Below are positions 58,105-64,000 of a stretch of DNA of 64,000 nucleotides, in pieces. Origin of the DNA: Ureibacillus sp. (GTDB lineage: Bacteria > Bacillota > Bacilli > Bacillales_A > Planococcaceae). Within the stretch, counting starts at the first letter, position 1. Each line of letters opens with the position of its first letter. The notes below the pieces were generated by a model. It was not told the origin of the DNA and ran no database searches. It saw only the letters and a program-made list of their open reading frames with translations. The stretch is taken from positions 1-64,000 of the forward strand of contig JAPSJC010000008.1 of NCBI GenBank assembly GCA_031178355.1. Direction: 5' to 3'. The position numbers and the translations under genes were made by a program.

Positions 58105-59190
58105 TTATTGTTCTACAGATAAGCTCATAATGTAATCTGCTAGAGCATTAATCTCTTCATCAGAGAACTTCTTAGGATCATAAGCATTAGTCATTAAGTT
58201 ACCTGGTTTATATTTTTCTGGGTTTTTAATCCAGTTAACTAAATTTTCTTTTTCATGCTCTAAGTAACCAGCGATATGGCTACGATCACCAAATGTAGTT
58301 AAGTTAGGTCCAATTGCAGCACCTGAAGGCATACCTGTTACAGATGATACAGCGTGACAACCTAAACAGCTTGCAGCAAATGTCGCTTCACCTAAATCTG
58401 TAGAATCTTGAGATGCAGTTTGACCTTCTGTAGCTTGCATTGAAGCAACCCAAGCGTCAAATGCTTCTGGAGCTAAAGTTTTAACTTTAAAGTCCATTAA
58501 AGCATGTGATGGACCACAAAGCTCAGTACATTTACCATAGAATACTCCATCTTTTAATCCTTCTGACTCTTCATCAAAGATTAAGTAGAATTTGTTAATG
58601 TTTTCTACGTTAGTATCCATTTTCCCACCAATAGATGGAATCCAGAATGAGTGCTTAACATCAGCAGCTTTTAAATTAAAGTATACCTTTTCACCAGTTG
58701 GAACAACTAGTTCTTGTGAAGTCACGATTCCTAATTCTGGATATGCAAACTCCCACCAGTATAACTTTGCAGTAACGTCTACGATCAATTCAGTTTTGTT
58801 ACCATTTTCATCAACTTGCTCCATAGCAGATACGTCACCTAATTTATAAGTAGACATTAATGTTGGAACAGCTAAGATTAATAAAAGTATAATTGGAATT
58901 ACTGTCCAGATTACTTCTAGTGTGTGGCTACCCTCAACTTGCTTTGGCATATAGTCCTCACCTTGTTTTGAACGGCGGAACTTTAAGAATGCGTATATAT
59001 AAAGTACTGAAACCACAACTGTAACTAGCGCCATAATCGTAATAGAGAATAGCAATAAGTTAAATTGCTCTTTACCTACTGCACCAGCAGGTTGAAGTGT
59101 TGAAATGTATTCTTCACCACATGCAGAAAGAAAAACTGTCATAACTGCCAATAGCGAGAATAGACGCCATTTTTTAAGCCCTTTCATCAT
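58105..59190 (-). CDS. ctaC: Cytochrome c oxidase subunit II with fused cytochrome c
   Basis: Receives electrons from cytochrome c. Lipoprotein signal peptide with lipobox LSAC (Cys about residue 24), two transmembrane helices, a cupredoxin CuA domain with binding motif CTELCGPSHALM (about 218-230), and a C-terminal cytochrome c domain with heme motif CLGCH (about 275) and a candidate axial Met in GNLMTNAYD. 361 aa. This architecture defines the caa3 type. First gene of ctaCDEF. Confidence 0.95.
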   Translation of the reverse strand: MMKGLKKWRLFSLLAVMTVFLSACGEEYISTLQPAGAVGKEQFNLLLFSITIMALVTVVVSVLYIYAFLKFRRSKQGEDYMPKQVEGSHTLEVIWTVIPIILLLILAVPTLMSTYKLGDVSAMEQVDENGNKTELIVDVTAKLYWWEFAYPELGIVTSQELVVPTGEKVYFNLKAADVKHSFWIPSIGGKMDTNVENINKFYLIFDEESEGLKDGVFYGKCTELCGPSHALMDFKVKTLAPEAFDAWVASMQATEGQTASQDSTDLGEATFAASCLGCHAVSSVTGMPSGAAIGPNLTTFGDRSHIAGYLEHEKENLVNWIKNPEKYKPGNLMTNAYDPKKFSDEEINALADYIMSLSVEQ

Positions 59191-59302
59191 AGCTTAATTA
59201 AACCCCTCTTTCTTTGTTGTATTTTCATGTGTACCAGGACATTGGTATGGATTATATGTGAATTCTATTTTTAAGAAGAATCCCCTTACAATTACTCATA
59301 GA

Positions 59303-59332
59303 ATTATACCCGAGATTTTAAATTAACCGCAA
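59303..59332 (-). promoter_or_regulatory. Sigma-A promoter of ctaCDEF
   Basis: TTGCGG, 18-bp spacer, TATAAT on the minus strand in the ctaB-ctaC gap; leader of about 105 nt. Confidence 0.65.
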
Positions 59333-59381
59333 ATCTAAATTCACAACTATTTTGGTAAATAGATGATTAAATACAAAGTAC

Positions 59382-60299
59382 TTAAATAAATATTGCGAAA
59401 ATAATCATTAAAACGAAGTAAATTGTTAAGTAATTTAATGAATAAATGAACATTTTATTTGCCCATTTAAGATCATCTTTGGTTTTAAAACCGGAGATAG
59501 CGAGTATAAGCCATCCAAAATTTAACAACATAGATAAAATTATAAATGCTATACCTAATTCTTTTAACAAGAAAGGTAATGGTATTAATAAAAGTATCCA
59601 AATCAGCATTGAAATCTTTGTTCGTTTAAAACCCTTTACAACAGGTAGCATTGGAATATTTGCCGCACTATATTCATTTTTTCGTTTCATAGCAAGCGCA
59701 TAAAAATGCGGTGGTTGCCAAGCAAACATAATTATGAACAAGGCAAGAGTACCAAAACTCAAAGAAGGCTCTACTGCAGCCCATCCTATTACCGGAGGAA
59801 TTGCACCAGATATACTTCCCACTACCGTGTTACTTACATATCTTCTTTTAGCCCACATGGAGTAAAGCACTACATAAGCTAAAATACCAATAAGTCCCCA
59901 CATGCCGGCAGCAAATGATGCCGAAAATAACAAAATTTCACCTACAAGTAAAAATGAAAGGGATATAGCCAAAACGACATTAGGTTTATATCTACCAGTA
60001 ACTGTTGGCCTGTTTCTAGTCCTTTTCATTATTGGATCTATATCCTTGTCTATGTAGTTGTTCATTGCCGCTGACCCACCAATAACGAACGCTGTACCGA
60101 TAATCGTGTAAGCGATTAAATCAAGGTGTTGTAAGAAGTGACCACCTGTAAACTGAAATGCTAACCACAAACCAGTAAACGTTGTGATTAGATTAGAATT
60201 TACAATTCCTATCTTAATCAGCGCAAAGAAATCTTTTATCAAAGATTCAGTTCCCGGACCAGTTTTTCTACTAGCAATAATAGTCTGGCCGTTTGACAT
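59382..60299 (-). CDS. ctaB: Protoheme IX farnesyltransferase (heme O synthase)
   Basis: UbiA-family prenyltransferase converting heme B to heme O. Nine hydrophobic segments; aspartate-rich motif NNYIDKDIDPIMKRTRNRP (about residue 81) binds the prenyl diphosphate, plus FAWQPPHFYALA (about 192). 305 aa, same as B. subtilis CtaB. AAAGGAGGGG precedes the ATG. Divergent from ctaA. Confidence 0.95.
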   Translation of the reverse strand: MSNGQTIIASRKTGPGTESLIKDFFALIKIGIVNSNLITTFTGLWLAFQFTGGHFLQHLDLIAYTIIGTAFVIGGSAAMNNYIDKDIDPIMKRTRNRPTVTGRYKPNVVLAISLSFLLVGEILLFSASFAAGMWGLIGILAYVVLYSMWAKRRYVSNTVVGSISGAIPPVIGWAAVEPSLSFGTLALFIIMFAWQPPHFYALAMKRKNEYSAANIPMLPVVKGFKRTKISMLIWILLLIPLPFLLKELGIAFIILSMLLNFGWLILAISGFKTKDDLKWANKMFIYSLNYLTIYFVLMIIFAIFI

Positions 60300-60628
60300 T
60301 ATACCCCTCCTTTCATTTTTGTAAGTATATTCCGCTAACTTTTACTATAACGAAATTCTCTTATGATTTCTAGATATTAAGTGGAAATTTCGGAGAATTA
60401 GTCGAAATAGAATATAAGTGTGTTAAATAAACACATTGTCTCTATCTTATCGCATTTTCCGCTTACAATTGTGAAAGATAAGATACAAAGTTGTGAACAA
60501 TTTGTGAAAAAGAACGGATAGAAACTAACTACTTACCGTTTGAAGTTGTCATTTTTCTTTTTATTCGATATCATCTAAAAGCAGAGACACTTTTATAGTG
60601 TTTATAGATAAAGTAGGTGACGCATTAC
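60300..60628. other. ctaB-ctaA divergent intergenic region
   Basis: About 330 bases with no ORF. It must hold both divergent promoters. On the ctaB side TATAGT with a weak TAGAAA 17 bases upstream is the best sigma-A candidate. I found no convincing ctaA promoter and no clear operator, although ctaA/ctaB are ResD controlled in B. subtilis. Confidence 0.5.
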
Positions 60629-61561
60629 ATGCAATATAAACATAGTAAAATATTAAAATGGATTGCTGTTCTCACTACTCTAGGGATGTTGCTAATTCTT
60701 TTAGGCGGAGCACTAGTTACTAAAACGGATAGTGGTTTAGGTTGTGGCAGAAACTGGCCAGGTTGTAACGGTGAACTAATTCCAACTGTGATTACACCAG
60801 AAGTATTAATCGAATTTTCTCATCGATTAACAACTGGTTCAGTATCAATTCTTGTACTGATATTAGTCATTTGGACATGGAAAGTATTAGGACATATCCG
60901 TGAAGTGAAATTTTTAGGTATTTTAGCAATCTTTTTCCTTTTAGCTCAAGCATTAATTGGTGCAGCTCAAGTTTTATGGGGTCAAGGTGACTTTATTTTA
61001 GCATTACATTTTGGAATATCATTAATCTCCTTTGCTTCTGTACTATTACTAGCTATGATCGTTTTTGAAGTAGATACGAAATTTGATGCAGATACAGTAC
61101 ATATAGGAAATAAGTTGAAACGGCATACAATCGGCATTACTCTATATTCTTATATAGTGATTTATACTGGTGCACTCGTTCGCCATACTAGTTCAAGCCT
61201 CGTTTGCTTGGATTGGCCATTATGTAATAATAGTCAACCATTTGCACTACCAAATGGAATGTATCAATGGGTGCAAATGGGCCACCGATTGGCTGTATTA
61301 TTATTTATTATATGGATGATCTATATTACATTACATGCTGTTAAACATTATAAAAATCAAAGAGTCATTTATTGGGGATGGGTTGTTGCCCTGACCCTAG
61401 TCGTACTACAAACAATTGCTGGTATGCTAGTAGTATTGACAAGACTAGAGCTAATCGTTTCCTTAATGCACTCACTATTTATTACATTATTGTTCGGTTT
61501 GTTCTGCTATATGATACTACTAATAGCTAGAAGTAACCAAAATCAAAAGCAGAAACAATAA
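60629..61561 (+). CDS. ctaA: Heme A synthase
   Basis: Converts heme O to heme A for the caa3 oxidase. Eight transmembrane segments in 310 aa. Heme-ligand histidines lie in FSHRLTTGS (about residue 60), ALHFGISL (about 122), MGHRLAVLLF (about 215) and LMHSLFI (about 278), with the conserved Cys pairs GCGRNWPGC and CLDWPLC. The ATG at 60629 follows AGGTGA; the ORF track begins four codons earlier at a GTG. Confidence 0.95.
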   Translation: MQYKHSKILKWIAVLTTLGMLLILLGGALVTKTDSGLGCGRNWPGCNGELIPTVITPEVLIEFSHRLTTGSVSILVLILVIWTWKVLGHIREVKFLGILAIFFLLAQALIGAAQVLWGQGDFILALHFGISLISFASVLLLAMIVFEVDTKFDADTVHIGNKLKRHTIGITLYSYIVIYTGALVRHTSSSLVCLDWPLCNNSQPFALPNGMYQWVQMGHRLAVLLFIIWMIYITLHAVKHYKNQRVIYWGWVVALTLVVLQTIAGMLVVLTRLELIVSLMHSLFITLLFGLFCYMILLIARSNQNQKQKQ

Positions 61562-61566
61562 CAAAG

Positions 61567-61597
61567 ATGGAGAATCTCACAATATGAGGTTCTCCAT
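61567..61597 (+). terminator. Terminator of ctaA
   Basis: ATGGAGAA(T)CTC...GAGGTTCTCCAT stem followed by TTTTTT on the plus strand. Confidence 0.87.
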
Positions 61598-61641
61598 TTT
61601 TTCACTATTTTATAGATTTTCTTATCTTTTTATAAGTAAAA

Positions 61642-61676
61642 AGAGTAAACAATGTCATCATGTCATTGTTTACTCT
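61642..61676 (-). terminator. Terminator of pyc
   Basis: AGAGTAAACAATG...CATTGTTTACTCT 13-bp stem followed by TTTTTACTTA on the minus strand, 12 bases past the pyc stop. Confidence 0.85.
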
Positions 61677-61687
61677 ATAAATATCAT

Positions 61688-64000
61688 TTATTCAATTTCA
61701 ATTAATAAATCCCCAGTAGAGATTGCGTCACCAGCCTGAGCAAACACTTCTCTTACTATTCCATCCTTCGGCGCTTGAACCGTTGTCTCCATCTTCATAG
61801 CTTCTGTGATCATGAGGTGATCTCCTCTTTTAACAGGGCTACCTTTTGAAACGACAACTTTTAGCACAGTACCAGGCATTGTTGCTCCAATTTGATTTGG
61901 ATTGCTTGGATCCGCTTTTAATGACACTTTACCATCAACTTCTACTGTCATATCTTGAATAACTAATTCACGTGATTGACCGTTCAATTCAAAGTAGATG
62001 ATTCGTGTTCCATCATTTTGTGGTTCACCAATTTCAATTAGTTTGATAATTAATGTTTTACCCTTTTCAATTTCCACTTCAATTTCTTCACCTAGTTTTA
62101 ACCCATATAAGAATGTAGGAGTATCTAATACAGAAATATCTCCAAATGAATCGGTTGCAGCTAAATAGTCTTCAAACACTTTTGGGTATAATGCATACGC
62201 TAATATGTCTTTTTTTGTAAATGTTCGATTATATTTAGAAGACAGCATTTCTTCTATTTGATTAAAGTCAACAGGCTCCAGTAATTCACCCGGACGAACA
62301 GTGATCGCTTCTTTGTCTTTCAAAATTACATTTTGAAGTTCTGAAGGGAAACCACCATGAACTTGACCTAAATAACCTTGGAAAAGTTCCACAACAGAAT
62401 CTGGGAAATCAATTGATAATCCTTTTGTATAAATATTATCCTCGTTTAAGTCATTTTGAACCATGAATAATGCCATATCCCCTACTACTTTTGAGGACGG
62501 TGTAACTTTAACAATATCACCAAACATCAAATTAACGCGGGAATACATTTTCTTCACTTCATCCCAGCGATCTCCTAAACCAACTGCTTTAGCTTGTTGT
62601 TGAAGATTACTGTACTGACCACCTGGCATTTCATGAACGTAAATTTCTGAATGAGGGCTCTTCATTCCACTTTCAAAGTCACTATAGTAGTTTCGAACAT
62701 CATCCCAATAATAGGATAATTGTTCAAGTGAATCGATATCTAATATAAGTTCTCGATCACTTCCCTTCATTGCATAATATAGCGAATTGATACTAGGTTG
62801 AGATGTTAAACCAGACATTGAACCTAACGCTGTATCAATGATATCAACACCAGCTTCAATTGCTTTTGCATAAGTATATACACCGTTACCACTTGTATCA
62901 TGAGTATGAAGATGGATTGGTAAATCCGTTGCCTCTTTTAATTCAGAAACTAAACGATATGCTGCCTCAGGTTTTAATAAACCAGCCATATCCTTAATTG
63001 CTAAAATGTGTGCACCAGCGTTTTCAAGCTCTTTTGCCATATCTTTATAATACTGAACAGAATATTTAGCACGAGAATCATCTAAAATATCTCCCGTATA
63101 GCAAATTGCAGCTTCTGCAATCTTACCTGTATGACGAACTTCATCAATTGCTACTTCCATACCTTTAATCCAGTTTAGACTGTCAAAAATACGGAATACA
63201 TCGATTCCAGATTCAGCTGATTCTTTAATAAATTCACGAATTAAATTATCTGGATAATTTGTATAGCCAACTGCATTTGCCCCTCTAAATAACATTTGGA
63301 ATAATACATTCGGCATTTTTTCACGTAACTTTTCAAAACGTTGCCAAGGATCTTCTTTTAAAAATCTATATGCAACATCGAATGTTGCGCCACCCCATAA
63401 TTCGAACGAGAAGAAATTATGCATCATACGAGCTTTGTAATCCGCAATTTGATACATATCTTGCGTTCTTACTCTTGTTGCTAATAGTGATTGATGTGCA
63501 TCTCGGAATGTAGTATCTGTAATTAGTACATCTTGTTGTTCTTTAATCCACTGTACTAATCCATCTGCTCCTCTACTATCTAGAATCTGTTTCGTTCCAG
63601 AAGGTATTTCAGAACTAAGGTGCAACTTCGGTTTAGTAGGTTTTCCTAATACTGGCTTTTGACGTTTTTCAATCCCTGGAAATCCGTTTAAAGTTATATT
63701 TCCAATATAGTTTAATAGTTTTGTTCCGCGATCTTTTCTAACCGGGAATTCAAATAACTCTGGTGTAGTATCAATAAAACTTGTATCAAAATTTCCTGTT
63801 ATAAATTTTTCATGCAAAACGACATTTTCTAAAAACGGAATGTTCGTTTTTACACCGCGAATTCTGAATTCTCGCAAGTTTCTGTCCATTTTAGCTGCAG
63901 CTTCGCGGAAAGTTCTCCCCCAAGTGGAGATCTTTACTAGTAACGAATCATAATAAGGTGTGACAACAGCACCTTGGAATCCATTCCCTGCGTCTAATCG
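61688..64000 (-). CDS. pyc: Pyruvate carboxylase, partial (N-terminus beyond window)
   Basis: Carboxylates pyruvate to oxaloacetate. The frame stays open from the track's ATG (63889) to the right edge, and the extra 37 codons (GAVVTPYYDSLLVK, then AAAKMDRNLREFRIRGV) are the end of the biotin carboxylase domain, so the tracked start is internal. Visible: carboxyltransferase domain with TDTTFRDAHQSLLATRVRT, metal ligands in LHTHDTSG, central allosteric region, and C-terminal biotinyl domain with EAMKMET (lysine biotinylated). About 770 of roughly 1150 residues are in the window. Confidence 0.97.
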   Translation of the reverse strand, partial: RLDAGNGFQGAVVTPYYDSLLVKISTWGRTFREAAAKMDRNLREFRIRGVKTNIPFLENVVLHEKFITGNFDTSFIDTTPELFEFPVRKDRGTKLLNYIGNITLNGFPGIEKRQKPVLGKPTKPKLHLSSEIPSGTKQILDSRGADGLVQWIKEQQDVLITDTTFRDAHQSLLATRVRTQDMYQIADYKARMMHNFFSFELWGGATFDVAYRFLKEDPWQRFEKLREKMPNVLFQMLFRGANAVGYTNYPDNLIREFIKESAESGIDVFRIFDSLNWIKGMEVAIDEVRHTGKIAEAAICYTGDILDDSRAKYSVQYYKDMAKELENAGAHILAIKDMAGLLKPEAAYRLVSELKEATDLPIHLHTHDTSGNGVYTYAKAIEAGVDIIDTALGSMSGLTSQPSINSLYYAMKGSDRELILDIDSLEQLSYYWDDVRNYYSDFESGMKSPHSEIYVHEMPGGQYSNLQQQAKAVGLGDRWDEVKKMYSRVNLMFGDIVKVTPSSKVVGDMALFMVQNDLNEDNIYTKGLSIDFPDSVVELFQGYLGQVHGGFPSELQNVILKDKEAITVRPGELLEPVDFNQIEEMLSSKYNRTFTKKDILAYALYPKVFEDYLAATDSFGDISVLDTPTFLYGLKLGEEIEVEIEKGKTLIIKLIEIGEPQNDGTRIIYFELNGQSRELVIQDMTVEVDGKVSLKADPSNPNQIGATMPGTVLKVVVSKGSPVKRGDHLMITEAMKMETTVQAPKDGIVREVFAQAGDAISTGDLLIEIE

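Noticed and set aside
63890-64000. ATG at 63889 as the true pyc start (733 aa)
   Set aside because: The frame is open to the window edge and the upstream codons encode the conserved end of the biotin carboxylase domain; the gene is simply cut.

Overview
This window is a low-GC, endospore-forming Firmicutes chromosome segment. The sporulation genes spoIIGA-sigE-sigG, spoVD, spoVE, a YlbJ/SpoVV homologue and rsfA, the Bacillus-type dcw cluster, a caa3 oxidase and bacillithiol synthesis (bshC) point to Bacillales. Gene complement and protein sequences look closest to the Lysinibacillus/Ureibacillus (Planococcaceae) side; that placement is an inference from memory. Almost everything is core genome. 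Read from right to left, gene order follows the Bacillus subtilis pycA-to-pyrD region, mostly on the minus strand. I see no phage, insertion sequence, CRISPR array, tRNA or rRNA.

Layout from high to low coordinate: pyruvate carboxylase (cut by the window edge); divergent ctaA and ctaB; the caa3 oxidase operon ctaCDEF, then ctaG and a DUF420 (CtaM-like) gene; a YugN-like gene; a murE-like ligase outside the dcw cluster; ricF (ylbF), a GDPD phosphodiesterase, ylbG and a DUF7147-type gene; an unrecognised 473-aa exported protein; rsmD and coaD; a short YlbJ/SpoVV homologue, the PDZ protease YlbL, tmcAL (ylbM), ylbN-rpmF and a crotonase; rsfA, a decayed gene, panE, a DUF3397 gene and bshC. Then comes the dcw cluster (mraZ, rsmH, ftsL, pbpB, spoVD, mraY, murD, spoVE, divIB, ylxW, ylxX, sbp, ftsA, ftsZ), followed by spoIIGA-sigE, sigG, ylmC, ylmE-sepF-ylmG-ylmH, divIVA, ileS with its T-box, lspA-rluD, and the pyrimidine operon pyrR-pyrP-pyrB-pyrC-carA-carB-pyrK-pyrD (pyrD cut by the left edge).

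The genes form a few working units: envelope precursor synthesis and septation, the mother-cell and forespore sigma cascade, aerobic respiration, and de novo UMP synthesis under PyrR attenuation. Regulation is unusually readable. I can point to two PyrR attenuators, an Ile T-box, three 10-bp-spaced MraZ boxes, a wide-spaced promoter with 0A-like boxes before spoIIGA, a sigma-F-like promoter before sigG, a sigma-E-like promoter before spoVD, and many sigma-A promoters.

The departures from the B. subtilis pattern are the interesting part. murE, murG and murB are missing from the dcw cluster. A murE-like gene carrying the DNPR (diaminopimelate-type) motif sits alone about 20 kb away behind a sporulation-type -10 box. 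ylmD is replaced by a roughly 250-nt structured leader before ylmE. The usual pyrR-pyrP attenuator is absent. There is a gene remnant with stops and a frameshift, and two diverged copies of an interspersed Bacillaceae-type repeat. Several ORF-track starts are too long; I corrected them using Shine-Dalgarno position, family length and promoter overlap.
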